A DNA stretch of 64,000 nucleotides, taken from Devosia litorisediminis (GTDB taxonomy: Bacteria > Pseudomonadota > Alphaproteobacteria > Rhizobiales > Devosiaceae). The position numbers were made by a program, and so were the translations under genes. The DNA is taken from positions 1 through 64,000 of the forward strand of contig NZ_JAGXTP010000003.1 of the NCBI RefSeq assembly GCF_018334155.1, read 5' to 3'. The notes beneath the pieces are model-generated. The model saw nothing but the letters and a program-made list of their open reading frames with translations. It was not told the DNA's origin and did no database searches. Positions 36,707-45,134 of the stretch are shown piece after piece; position 1 is the first letter of the stretch; each line of letters starts with the position of its first letter.

Positions 36707-39163
36707 ATGACTGACCGCATCGAACAGCTAGCCGACCAGATGACGCTGGACGAACAGGTCGCCATCCTCTCGGGCGAAGATTTCTGGTCGGTGCCCGCCA
36801 TTGATCGTCTCGGCATCGGCAAATTGCGCGTCACCGACGGCCCCAATGGCGCGCGCGGCGGCGGCTCGCTGATCGGCGGCGTCAAATCGGCCAGCTTCCC
36901 GGTGGGCATCGCGCTGGGCGCGACCTGGAATATCGATCTGCTCAAACAGGTCGGCGTGGCGCTGGCCGATGAGGTCAAGTCCAAGGGCGCCCACATGCTG
37001 CTTGCCCCCACGGTCAATATCCACCGCTCTGTCACCAATGGCCGCAATTTCGAATGCTATTCGGAAGACCCGATCCTGACCGCCGAACTGGCCAGCGCCT
37101 ATATTGCCGGGCTGCAGAGCCAGGGCATCGGCGCCACCATCAAGCATTTTGCCGGCAATGAATCGGAAATCGAGCGCACCACGATTTCCAGCGAGATCGA
37201 TGAGCGCAGCCTGCGCGAAATCTATCTGGTGCCCTTTGAATGGGCGGTCAAGAAGGCGGGCACCTGGGGCGTGATGAGCTCCTACAACAAGCTCAACGGC
37301 ACCTTCACTTCCGAGCACAACTGGTTGCTGACCACCGTCCTGCGGGACGAATGGGGCTATGACGGCATCGTCATGTCCGACTGGTTCGGCTCGCACTCGA
37401 CCGCCGAAACGGTCAATGCCGGCCTTGATCTGGAAATGCCCGGCCCGACCCGCGATCGTGGCAACAAGCTGATCGACGCGGTCAATGCCGGTACGGTCAG
37501 CAGGGCAACCCTGCGCCGCCGCGTCGTCGATATGCTCACCCTGATGCAGCGCGTCGGCTCGCTCGATGACCACCGTGATTTTGTCGAGCACGCCAATGAC
37601 CGACCCGAGCACCGTGCCCTGATCCGCCGTGCCGGCGCCGAGGCGGCCGTGCTGCTCAAGAATAACGGCATTCTGCCGCTCAAGGGCGATGGCACCATTG
37701 CGGTGATCGGCCCCAATGCCAAGACCGCCCAGATCATGGGGGGCGGCAGCGCCCAGCTCAACGCCCATTATCGCATCTCGCCCTGGCAGGGGCTGATCAA
37801 CGCACTGGGCCAGGAGCGCCTGCGCTACGCCCCCGGCTGCACCAATCACCGCTTTGAGCCATTGCTGCGCGGCGATCTGCAGGTGGCGTATTTCGACAAT
37901 GAGCGGCTTGAGGGCGCCCCGGTCCATATCGGCACCCAGGAAGAGGCGCAGGCTTTCTGGATTGGCCATGTTGCCGAGGGCAAGGTCGATCCGATGCATT
38001 TTTCTGCCCGCATCACCGGCAGCTTCACCCCCGAAGTCAGCGGTACACACCGCGTCGGCATCTATGCTGCGGGCTTTGCCAAGGTGTTTGTTGATGGCGA
38101 ACTGATCGCCGATGCCTGGACCAACTGGACCAAGGGCCGCACCTTCTTTGAAGAGGGCTGCGACGAGGTGGTGGGGACAGTCGAGCTGCAAGCCGGGCGC
38201 GCCCATCAGGTGGTGATCGAATTTGCCACCAAGGATTTTGCCACGCTGGGGCTGGCCGCCTTTGCCGCCGGTATCGGGCTGCCGCTGGGCGACCAGGCCA
38301 TTGCCGAGGCTGCCGCGCTGGCCGCCACCGCCGAGACCGCCATCGTCTGCATTGGCCGCAGCGGCGAGTGGGACACCGAAGGCAGCGACCTGCCCTCGAT
38401 CACCCTGCCCGGTCGCCAGAACGAGCTGGTGGCCGCCATTGCCAGGGCCAATCCCAACACAATCGTCGTGCTGCAGACTGGCGGCCCGGTGGAAATGGAC
38501 TGGATCGGCTCGGTCGCCGCCCTGCTGCAGGCCTGGTATCCCGGCCAGGAAGCGGGCAATGCCATTGCCGATGTGCTCACGGGCGCGGCCGAACCCACCG
38601 GCCGCCTGCCCCAGACATTCCCCGCCCGCTGGAGCGATAACCCCACCCAGAGCCAGGATGCCGAAATCTATCCCGGCCTCGACGGCAAGGTGCGCTATGA
38701 AGAGGGCATCTTTGTCGGCTATCGCCACTATGACAGGCACGGCATCAAGCCGCTTTTCCCTTTCGGCTTTGGCCTGGGCTATACCGATTTCACCCTGAGC
38801 GATCTGCAGGTGGACGATACCGCCTTTGAAGCCGATGGCGCCGTGACAGTGACCGTCACCCTGACCAATAGCGGGGCCCGCGATGGCGCCAGCGTGGTCC
38901 AGCTCTATGTATGCGACGATGAGGCGTCCGACCCGCGCCCGGAAAAGGAACTCAAGGCCTTTGCCAAGGCCTGGCTCAAGGCGGGCCAGAGCACCCAGCT
39001 CACCCTCAGACTGGACGCCCGCGCCTTTGCCTTTTTCCGTCCCCAGTCCAAACACTGGTTGCTCGAGAATGGCAGTTTCACCCTGCGGTTGGGCCAGTCT
39101 TCCGATGATCTGCCGCTGAGCGCCAGCGTGACCCGCGCCACCACGCTGATGCTGCCGGTCTAG
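36707..39163 (+). CDS. glycoside hydrolase family 3 beta-glucosidase with PA14 domain
   Basis: An 818-residue, apparently cytosolic (no signal peptide) beta-glycosidase. The N-terminal GH3 barrel carries the nucleophile Asp225 in GIVMSDWFGSHST, plus KHFAGNESE. A PA14 module (about 395-540) is inserted in the second GH3 domain, as in BglB-like enzymes, and a fibronectin-III-like domain ends the protein. It should release glucose from short beta-glucosides; substrate length is unknown. The ATG at 36707 is preceded only by a weak GGGG. A two-hairpin terminator follows. Confidence 0.93.
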   Translation: MTDRIEQLADQMTLDEQVAILSGEDFWSVPAIDRLGIGKLRVTDGPNGARGGGSLIGGVKSASFPVGIALGATWNIDLLKQVGVALADEVKSKGAHMLLAPTVNIHRSVTNGRNFECYSEDPILTAELASAYIAGLQSQGIGATIKHFAGNESEIERTTISSEIDERSLREIYLVPFEWAVKKAGTWGVMSSYNKLNGTFTSEHNWLLTTVLRDEWGYDGIVMSDWFGSHSTAETVNAGLDLEMPGPTRDRGNKLIDAVNAGTVSRATLRRRVVDMLTLMQRVGSLDDHRDFVEHANDRPEHRALIRRAGAEAAVLLKNNGILPLKGDGTIAVIGPNAKTAQIMGGGSAQLNAHYRISPWQGLINALGQERLRYAPGCTNHRFEPLLRGDLQVAYFDNERLEGAPVHIGTQEEAQAFWIGHVAEGKVDPMHFSARITGSFTPEVSGTHRVGIYAAGFAKVFVDGELIADAWTNWTKGRTFFEEGCDEVVGTVELQAGRAHQVVIEFATKDFATLGLAAFAAGIGLPLGDQAIAEAAALAATAETAIVCIGRSGEWDTEGSDLPSITLPGRQNELVAAIARANPNTIVVLQTGGPVEMDWIGSVAALLQAWYPGQEAGNAIADVLTGAAEPTGRLPQTFPARWSDNPTQSQDAEIYPGLDGKVRYEEGIFVGYRHYDRHGIKPLFPFGFGLGYTDFTLSDLQVDDTAFEADGAVTVTVTLTNSGARDGASVVQLYVCDDEASDPRPEKELKAFAKAWLKAGQSTQLTLRLDARAFAFFRPQSKHWLLENGSFTLRLGQSSDDLPLSASVTRATTLMLPV

Positions 39164-39189
39164 GGCAAGAAAGGCGCAACGACGCCATG

Positions 39190-39246
39190 GTGGGTTCGCG
39201 CGGCATGCCCGAACCCACTGTGCCCCCACCGGGGCTGCTTTTTGTT
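39190..39246 (+). terminator. double-hairpin terminator after the GH3 gene
   Basis: GTGGGTTCG (39190-39198) and CGAACCCAC (39210-39218) form a perfect 9-bp stem. A second short stem CCCC/GGGG follows and runs into TTTTTG. It separates the GH3 gene from the tRNA. Confidence 0.65.
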
Positions 39247-39306
39247 TGCCGATGCCAGCACCATACGGGTTTCGCTATTTCCGCACATTTGCTATCGGAA
39301 AGGCGT

Positions 39307-39383
39307 GGTCTCGTAGCTCAGTCGGATAGAGCACAGGATTCCTAATCCTGGGGTCGTGGGTTCGAATCCCGCCGAGATCACCA
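39307..39383 (+). tRNA. tRNA-Arg(CCT)
   Basis: A complete 77-base cloverleaf. The acceptor arms GGTCTCG and CGAGATC pair with one G-U, the D-arm is GCTC/GAGC, the anticodon stem CAGGA/TCCTG encloses TTCCTAA with anticodon CCT, and the T-arm has GGTTCGAATCC-type sequence. The discriminator A and the 3' CCA are encoded. It reads the rare arginine codon AGG. No integrase or repeated tRNA end lies nearby. Confidence 0.95.
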
Positions 39384-39520
39384 CTGACCTGACTGCTGCT
39401 GCGGTGTCACGCCTGGCGTCGATCCGGTCACCCCTCCCAGACACCCGCCTGCATTTTTGCGCTCGACCGCGCCAGCGTCTGGGGCATAGTGCTCAGCCAG
39501 CAGGAGGGGAGACAGCAAGG

Positions 39521-40033
39521 ATGGCGCACGAGGTCAGTATACGGCCCATCACCGAAGGTGACATTGAAGGTTTTCGCGCTGCGGTGGATCTGGTGGCCAG
39601 AGAGCGGCGCTATCTCAGCCGCATGGCAGGCCCCAGCCCCGATGGTGCCGCCCATTTTGTGCGCAGCAATATTGCCCATGGCCACCCCCAGTTTGTGGCA
39701 ATGTGCGATGACACGCTGATCGGCTGGTGCGATATCGTGCGCAGTGATGGCGACTACGAGAGCCATGTCGGCAGCATGGGGATGGGTCTTCTGCCCGCCT
39801 GGCGCGGTCAGGGGCATGGCGGCCAATTGCTGCTGGCGACGCTGGCGCGTGCCCGCCAGATCGGGCTGAGCCGCATTGAACTGGAGGTTCACGCCAGCAA
39901 TGCCAGAGCCATCAGCCTCTATCGCCGACTGGGCTTTATCGAGGAAGGCCGCAAACGCAGGGCGCGATATATCGACGAACGTTTCGAGGACATCATTCTG
40001 ATGGCCCGGCTCGATGAGCCGCATACGCCCTAG
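39521..40033 (+). CDS. GNAT family N-acetyltransferase
   Basis: A 170-residue single-domain acetyltransferase. The acetyl-CoA-binding P-loop is LPAWRGQGHGGQLLLATLARA, with the following HASNARAISLYRRLGFIEEGR motif of RimI/PhnO-like members. The substrate could be a protein N-terminus, a polyamine or a small amine; nothing nearby decides. The ATG at 39521 follows AGGAGGGGAGA, a strong ribosome binding site. It begins about 140 bases after the tRNA. Confidence 0.87.
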   Translation: MAHEVSIRPITEGDIEGFRAAVDLVARERRYLSRMAGPSPDGAAHFVRSNIAHGHPQFVAMCDDTLIGWCDIVRSDGDYESHVGSMGMGLLPAWRGQGHGGQLLLATLARARQIGLSRIELEVHASNARAISLYRRLGFIEEGRKRRARYIDERFEDIILMARLDEPHTP

Positions 40034-40161
40034 GACCGTTGGCTGCGGTCGTGCATTCATTCCTCAGCAATCGCGGTGGTGTATCACCGCTGCACACCAT
40101 GATTTGGCCTTGGTGCGGCTATATCGGCCTGCCAGCCACTTTTGCCTTTCAGGACAGTTTC

Positions 40162-40656
40162 ATGCCCGCTCTGCGTAATTTCAAACCAGCCGTCTTGCCG
40201 CTTGCGGCGCTTCTTGCCGCGCTGATCATTTCGGCCTGCTCCATGGGCGGCATGGCGGGCGGCGGCTCAGCCACCGCGCTGGCACCGGGCCTGTCGGCCC
40301 GCATGGACCAGCCCGGCGCCAGCCTCGACCGCGCCCAGGCCATCGACATGATCAACGCCTATCGCGCCACCAAGGGCCTGGCGGCCCTCAGCCATGATAC
40401 CGGGCTGGACGGCACCGCGCAGGCCCTGGCCGATCAATATGCCCGCACCGGCACCCCGCCCCAGACCCCGCAGGATCTGGCCGGCATGAAGCTGAGCGCG
40501 GGTTACGCCACCTTTGCCGAGACCTTTTCAGGCTGGCGCAATAATCCCGCTGATGCCGCAGGCCTGACCGGCACTGCATCGCGGGCCGGTATCGCTGTCA
40601 GCTTCAACGGCAGTTCGACCTATGGCACGCATTGGGTGCTGGTCATTGCCCGCTGA
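40162..40656 (+). CDS. CAP/SCP domain lipoprotein
   Basis: A 164-residue envelope lipoprotein. The signal peptide ends at the lipobox ISAC (Cys26), followed by a Gly/Ser/Met-rich linker and a short CAP (SCP/PR-1) domain: MINAYRATKGLAALSHDTGLDGTAQALADQYA and the C-terminal YGTHWVLVIA. Bacterial CAP proteins are secreted and of unknown or peptidase-like activity. I chose the ATG at 40162 with AGGA seven bases upstream. Its last 11 bases overlap the TusA-like gene, an unusual pairing. Confidence 0.85.
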   Translation: MPALRNFKPAVLPLAALLAALIISACSMGGMAGGGSATALAPGLSARMDQPGASLDRAQAIDMINAYRATKGLAALSHDTGLDGTAQALADQYARTGTPPQTPQDLAGMKLSAGYATFAETFSGWRNNPADAAGLTGTASRAGIAVSFNGSSTYGTHWVLVIAR

Positions 40657-40867
40657 GATCATTGATGCACGGGGGCTCAAATGCCCCCTGCCCGTGCTGA
40701 AAATGGAAAAGCGCCTTGAGGCCATGGCCTCGGGCGCCACGCTGAACGTTCTGGCCACCGACCCGATGGCGAAGATCGATATCCCGCTGTTTTGCCGTCA
40801 GAACGGCCATCAGTGCAGCCTCGTCACCCAGGACGACGCCATCAATTTCAGCATCATCAAGGGCTGA
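40646..40867 (+). CDS. TusA/SirA family sulfurtransferase
   Basis: A 73-residue sulfur-carrier protein. The signature is DARGLKCPLPVLKMEK with the persulfide-forming Cys13, followed by ATDPMAKIDIPLFCRQNGH. TusA relays sulfur for tRNA thiolation, molybdenum cofactor and other routes. The start is uncertain: TTG at 40646 gives MPAEIIDARG and an 11-base overlap with the CAP gene; no ATG fits in frame except one at 40622 that adds eight unsupported residues. The stop lies three bases before the convergent D,D-carboxypeptidase stop. Confidence 0.85.
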   Translation: MPAEIIDARGLKCPLPVLKMEKRLEAMASGATLNVLATDPMAKIDIPLFCRQNGHQCSLVTQDDAINFSIIKG

Positions 40868-40870
40868 GCC

Positions 40871-42025
40871 CTAGAGGTTGTTTGGACGCGGCCTCGGGAA
40901 CGGCGCTGCATTGGTCGCGGCAGCCGCCAAGCTGGGCCGCAAATCGCCTGCAACGGCCTCAGCGCTGACCGGCGCAGCGAACTGCGGCAGATGCGCCGGG
41001 CGTGGGCGCGGCAGGCTGACGCCAACCGCGATACGCCCCAGATCGGTTGCCACATAAGAGCGCGGCGGCACCACATCATTGAGATAGCTGGGCTGGCCCG
41101 TCAGTCCCATCGGAAAGGCCGCTTCCTGCGCCGCGACATAGGCCTTGGCTTCCTTGCCGCAGATCTGGGCCCGCATATCGACCGGTGGCACGCCCGGATT
41201 ATTGGCCAGGGTCAGCACCTGCTGGCCGGTCGACCGCACCGCGCCGGAAAAACCGCGCAGGATCAGTTCAGCCGCCCGTTCATTGCGCTCGCGCGCAGAT
41301 GAGCCGCCCAGCACGATGGCCATCAGATTGCGGCCATTGCGCTCGACCGTGGCCACCATGTTCAGCCCCGAGGCACAGACAAAGCCGGTCTTCATGCCCG
41401 TCGTGCCCGCAAAGCTGGTCAGCAGGCTGTTATTGGATTCCAGATTGGCCTTGCCCAGCCGCACAACATCGGTGCCGAACAGCGGCAGATATTGCGGAAA
41501 GCTCTGCCGGATATAGAGCGCCAGCACCGCCAGATCACGCGCCGAGGTGTACTGGTCGGGATCGTGCAACCCGTTGGGATTGGTGAAATGGGTCGCCGTC
41601 AGCCCCATGCGTGCCGCCGCGTCATTCATCTTGGCAACAAACCCCGCTTCGCTGCCACCCACGGTTTCCGCGATCGCCATGGAAACGTCATTGGCCGATT
41701 TGACCACCATGATGTAGAGCGCGTCTTTCAGGGTCAGACCGCTGCCCGCGGGCAGGCTGGTCTTGGAGGGCGCCTGACCGGCTGCCTTTTTGGACAGCAC
41801 CACCGGGGTATCAAGCGTCATATTGCCCTTGGCAATTTCCTCGAAGGTGACATAGGCGCTCATCATCTTGGTCAGCGAGGCCGGATGCCAGGGCTGGCCA
41901 GCCTCCTGCGCATAGAGCACTTCGAGCGTGTCCATATCGACCAGCAGCATCGGATTGGCGTGTGCACGACCCAGGCTGAGCAGGGCAAGCAGCGCCACAA
42001 GGGCAAGTCGGCGGACAATCGACAA
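40871..42025 (-). CDS. D-alanyl-D-alanine carboxypeptidase (S11, DacA/DacF-like)
   Basis: A periplasmic PBP5-type enzyme that trims the terminal D-alanine from peptidoglycan stems. All active-site motifs are present (numbered from 42025): Ser50-x-x-Lys53 in ASLTKMM, Ser110-Ala-Asn in KSAND, and Lys212-Thr-Gly in MKTGF. The C-terminus is a Pro/Ala/Arg-rich tail instead of the usual amphipathic helix. I prefer TTG at 42025, with GGAG upstream, because it gives a neat signal peptide ending AHA; a GTG at 42082 would add 19 residues. It is divergent from the SNase-like gene. Confidence 0.92.
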   Translation of the reverse strand: MSIVRRLALVALLALLSLGRAHANPMLLVDMDTLEVLYAQEAGQPWHPASLTKMMSAYVTFEEIAKGNMTLDTPVVLSKKAAGQAPSKTSLPAGSGLTLKDALYIMVVKSANDVSMAIAETVGGSEAGFVAKMNDAAARMGLTATHFTNPNGLHDPDQYTSARDLAVLALYIRQSFPQYLPLFGTDVVRLGKANLESNNSLLTSFAGTTGMKTGFVCASGLNMVATVERNGRNLMAIVLGGSSARERNERAAELILRGFSGAVRSTGQQVLTLANNPGVPPVDMRAQICGKEAKAYVAAQEAAFPMGLTGQPSYLNDVVPPRSYVATDLGRIAVGVSLPRPRPAHLPQFAAPVSAEAVAGDLRPSLAAAATNAAPFPRPRPNNL

Positions 42026-42169
42026 AGCGGAACGGCTCCGAAAAATGCGGTATTGAAAACCCGCCCCTCTTACCAGCGCCACCGCTCTGGCTCAACCGAG
42101 CCGGGGCGCTGCTGACAGGCTTTTGAAGCCATGAACGCATGGTAATGATTTTTTGCCGTATTTGGGTGC

Positions 42170-43009
42170 ATGGTGAACGAAATCTTTCCGGGGCCCGATT
42201 TGCTCAATACCAGTCTTGTCCAGCTTGCCACGCTCGCGGCGCTCTCATCGGTGTCCACTGCAACCATCGCCTGTCCCGCACTGGACATGGTGGCGGGCGG
42301 CACCGTCGTGGAAGTGACCGATGGCGACACCATCGTGCTCAATGACGGCCGGGTGGTGCGCATGATCGGCACCCAGGCACCAAAACTGCCACTGGGCCGC
42401 GATGGCTTTGACACCTGGCCAATGGGTCCCGAGGCCAAGGCCGCCCTCGAGGTCATGGTGCTCAACAAGACGGTGCAGCTGGGTTATGGCGGTGAAAAGA
42501 TCGACCGCTATGACCGCCAGCTGGCCCATGTCTTCGTCGACACGCCGGACGGGCCCACCTGGGCCCAGCACGCCATGGTCGCCATGGGACTGGCCCGCGT
42601 CTATTCCTTCCCAGACAACCGTCAATGTCTCGATTTGTTGTTCGCTGCCGAGGGCCGCGCCCGTCTGTCTGGCCTTGGCATCTGGCGCGATCCCTATTAC
42701 AGCGTGCGTGCGGCGGACGCGCCTGGTGACCTGCTCACCAAGGCGGGCCATTACGAACTTGTCGAAGGCAGAATTCTGCACGCCGAGCATCGCGGCGGGC
42801 GGGCTTACCTCAATTTTGGCCGGATCTGGAAGCAAGACTTCACCGCCGTGATTGAAGCGCCCGGGTTGAAACTGTTCAAGGCGGCCGGCGTTGATCCGCT
42901 GGTGCTCGAAGGGGCGTTCGTGCGCATACGAGGATGGGTGGATGACCGGGATGGTCCACGCATCGAGATCACCCATCCCGAACAGCTTGAGGTTCTGGCG
43001 ACACGATGA
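42170..43009 (+). CDS. thermonuclease (SNase)-like protein
   Basis: A 279-residue protein. The first half is a staphylococcal-nuclease-type OB fold: VTDGDTIVLNDGRVVRMIGTQAP and DRYDRQLAHVFVD. In SNase the catalytic Arg35, Glu43 and Arg87 are spread over these segments; the first Arg and the Arg in DRYDRQ are visible, but the middle Glu is not obvious, so nuclease activity is uncertain. The second half (ILHAEHRGGRAYLNFG) is an extra conserved region. A hydrophobic N-terminus may be a signal. The stop overlaps the M48 start in ATGA. Confidence 0.83.
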   Translation: MVNEIFPGPDLLNTSLVQLATLAALSSVSTATIACPALDMVAGGTVVEVTDGDTIVLNDGRVVRMIGTQAPKLPLGRDGFDTWPMGPEAKAALEVMVLNKTVQLGYGGEKIDRYDRQLAHVFVDTPDGPTWAQHAMVAMGLARVYSFPDNRQCLDLLFAAEGRARLSGLGIWRDPYYSVRAADAPGDLLTKAGHYELVEGRILHAEHRGGRAYLNFGRIWKQDFTAVIEAPGLKLFKAAGVDPLVLEGAFVRIRGWVDDRDGPRIEITHPEQLEVLATR

Positions 43010-44487
43010 TGGGCAAGGGGCATATCGCGAAGGGTTTGCGCAACGGGCTGATGGCCGTGTCGCTGCTGGCGCTTGCCGCCTGCACGACCCTGACCAGCTC
43101 CAACATTGCGGTCAGCCAGACCGGCGACCGCCCTGCGCCCACCGTGGTGCCCGAAGGCACCGATCCCGATGACGCGGTGATCGGCCGACGCGAACACCCG
43201 CGCATCATCGCCGCCTATGGCGGGGTCTATTCCGACCGGCCCGCCGAAATCATGGTGGCCCGCATTGTCGGCCGCCTTCTCGATGCTGCCGACCAGCCCA
43301 ATGCCCAGTTCCAGGTGACCATTCTGGACAGCTCCGAGGTCAATGCCTTCGCGCTGCCCGGTGGCTATATCTATGTAACGCGCGGCATCCTGGCGCTGGC
43401 CTCCGACACCAGCGAACTGGCAGCCGTGCTGGCCCATGAAATCGCCCACGTCACCCTGCGCCATGCCCGGGCCCGCACCGACCGTACCCGCACCACCGCC
43501 ATTGTCGACCGCGTCATTACCAGCGTGTTCGGTGGCGACACCTCTACCGACGCTACCGCCAGCCGCACCCGCGAGTCGCTGGCCGCCTTCGGCCAGAGCC
43601 AGGAGCTCGAGGCCGATCGCGAAGGCATCAAGTTTTCCGGCAAGGCCGGCTATGACCCGCAGGCCGCCGCCCGCTTCCTGGGCGTGATGAGCCGCTTTGC
43701 CACTTTCTCGGCCGGCGCTGGCAAGGACAATGAGGGCTTCTTGTCCTCCCATCCCTCCACCCCTGCCCGCATTCAGAAGGCCATCGACACCGCCCGCTCC
43801 ATGTTCGGCAAGCCGGGCCTGGGTGAGGTCGACCGCGCCGGCTATCTGGCCTCGATCGCGGGCCTGACCTTTGGTGACAGCCCCGCCCAGGGCTCGATCA
43901 TTGGCCGCCAATTCGTACATCCGGCATCCAAATTCACCTTCACCGTGCCGCAGGGCTATACGCTGCAGAACTCCCAGAGCGCGGTTGTCGGCGTGGCGGG
44001 CGATGGCGAGGCCGTGCGCTTTGACAGCGCCGATGTGCAGCCCAACGTGGCGCTGACCGACTATCTCAAATCGGGCTGGATCGCCGGCCTCAAGACCGAC
44101 AGCGTCTCCAGCCAGACCCATAACGGCATCGAGATGGCGACCGGTCTGGCCCAGACCGATCAGTGGTTCTTCCGCGTCTCGGTAATGCGCCTGGATGGCC
44201 AGGTCTATCGCTTCATCTTTGCCGCCAAGGCCGACAGCACCCGCTTTGCCCAGGGTGCCGCCTCCACGCTCGAAAGCTTCCGCCGCACCACGGCCAGCGA
44301 CATTTCGGGCATTCGCAAGGTGGCAATCCGCATCGTCACGGCCAAGGCTGGCGACACCGCCGATTCACTGGCCCGCCAGATGAGCGCGCTCAGTCGGGGC
44401 AGCGATCTGTTCTACATCATCAACGACCTCTACCCCGGCGATCCCGTTACGGTCGGCGAGCAGTACAAGGTCGTGACGCTGCAATAA
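43006..44487 (+). CDS. M48 family metalloprotease lipoprotein (BepA/LoiP-like)
   Basis: A 493-residue outer-membrane or periplasmic protease. The lipobox LAAC ends at Cys26. The zinc motif HEIAH (144-148) and the third ligand Glu in ELEADREG are intact. The C-terminal third contains a beta-rich region and a final LysM-like segment (AKAGDTADSLARQM, VGEQYKVVTL). BepA-type proteases handle outer-membrane protein quality control. The ATG at 43006 overlaps the stop of the SNase-like gene, so the two are coupled. The convergent flp gene begins 16 bases away. Confidence 0.9.
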   Translation: MMGKGHIAKGLRNGLMAVSLLALAACTTLTSSNIAVSQTGDRPAPTVVPEGTDPDDAVIGRREHPRIIAAYGGVYSDRPAEIMVARIVGRLLDAADQPNAQFQVTILDSSEVNAFALPGGYIYVTRGILALASDTSELAAVLAHEIAHVTLRHARARTDRTRTTAIVDRVITSVFGGDTSTDATASRTRESLAAFGQSQELEADREGIKFSGKAGYDPQAAARFLGVMSRFATFSAGAGKDNEGFLSSHPSTPARIQKAIDTARSMFGKPGLGEVDRAGYLASIAGLTFGDSPAQGSIIGRQFVHPASKFTFTVPQGYTLQNSQSAVVGVAGDGEAVRFDSADVQPNVALTDYLKSGWIAGLKTDSVSSQTHNGIEMATGLAQTDQWFFRVSVMRLDGQVYRFIFAAKADSTRFAQGAASTLESFRRTTASDISGIRKVAIRIVTAKAGDTADSLARQMSALSRGSDLFYIINDLYPGDPVTVGEQYKVVTLQ

Positions 44488-44503
44488 TGCGTCTGCTCGA
44501 CTG

Positions 44504-44695
44504 TTAGTTCAGGGAATTGGCGCCGCTGCTGATTGAATTGGCCGCGCCATTGTTGAACAGGCCCTGCAGCCCGTTGCCGAGCGTGGCGAATGTGCCAACG
44601 ATGGCGATCCCGATCAGCGCTGCCAGCAAGGCATATTCCATTGCCGTTGCGCCCGATTCGTCATCGATGAACGCCGTAATACTCGCCTTCAGCAT
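44504..44695 (-). CDS. Flp family type IVb pilin
   Basis: A 63-residue prepilin. A short charged leader (MLKASITAFIDDESG) is followed by the GATAMEYALLAALIGIAIV segment that is the Flp hallmark: Gly before the cleavage site and Glu-Tyr at +5/+6. I chose the ATG at 44695 behind GGAGAG. Flp pilins need the Tad secretion machine, whose genes are absent here; the gene is therefore an outlying flp copy. It is convergent with the M48 gene and lies downstream of mutT on the same strand. Confidence 0.92.
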   Translation of the reverse strand: MLKASITAFIDDESGATAMEYALLAALIGIAIVGTFATLGNGLQGLFNNGAANSISSGANSLN

Positions 44696-44729
44696 GCTCG
44701 CTCTCCAGAAGCGTGACCCCCACAACGGG

Positions 44730-45134
44730 CTAGAGCAGATCACACAGGGCGGCGATCAGCGGCTCGTCGGCCGGCGGCATTGGATAGTCCCGCAGGGCCT
44801 GCGGCCGCACCCATTTAAGTGCGGTATGCTCCCTGGGCTCCGGTGTACCCTGCCATTTTCGGCAGACGTAAACTGGCATCAACAGGTGAAATTTCTCGTA
44901 AGAGTGGCTGGCGAAGGATAGCGGTGCCAGACAGGCGGTCTTGGTGGACACGCCCAACTCTTCTTCAAGCTCGCGGATCAACGCGGCTTCGGGCGTCTCG
45001 CCCGGCTCGACCTTGCCGCCGGGAAACTCCCACAGCCCGCCCATGGAGCCGCCCGGCGGGCGTTGGGCAATCAGTACGCGCCGGTCCGCATCAACCAGCA
45101 CACAGGCGACCACGAGCAGAATGGACTGGCTCAT
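44730..45134 (-). CDS. mutT: 8-oxo-dGTP diphosphatase MutT-like (Nudix)
   Basis: A 134-residue Nudix hydrolase of the MutT type, expected to sanitise oxidised guanine nucleotides. The Nudix box GGKVEPGETPEAALIRELEEELGV is complete. The N-terminus VACVLVDADRRVLIAQRPPGG and WEFPGGK match MutT. The ATG at 45134 overlaps the stop of the upstream GNAT gene in ATGA. The order argJ-GNAT-mutT is conserved in Hyphomicrobiales. MutT versus another Nudix substrate cannot be proved from sequence alone. Confidence 0.88.
   Translation of the reverse strand: MSQSILLVVACVLVDADRRVLIAQRPPGGSMGGLWEFPGGKVEPGETPEAALIRELEEELGVSTKTACLAPLSFASHSYEKFHLLMPVYVCRKWQGTPEPREHTALKWVRPQALRDYPMPPADEPLIAALCDLL

Noticed and set aside
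36728..39229. 833-codon open frame antisense to the GH3 gene
   Set aside because: It mirrors the codon bias of the GH3 gene on the other strand, has no ribosome binding site and gives a Gly/Ala/His-rich product unlike any family. GC-rich third positions commonly leave such shadow frames.
39307..39383. tRNA-Arg as an integration site for a mobile element
   Set aside because: No integrase, no repeated 3' tRNA end and ordinary chromosomal genes on both sides. The same holds for tRNA-Leu at 57294-57377.
42805..44121. 438-codon open frame antisense to the M48 protease gene
   Set aside because: Same reason: a low-stop shadow of a strongly supported gene with intact catalytic motifs.
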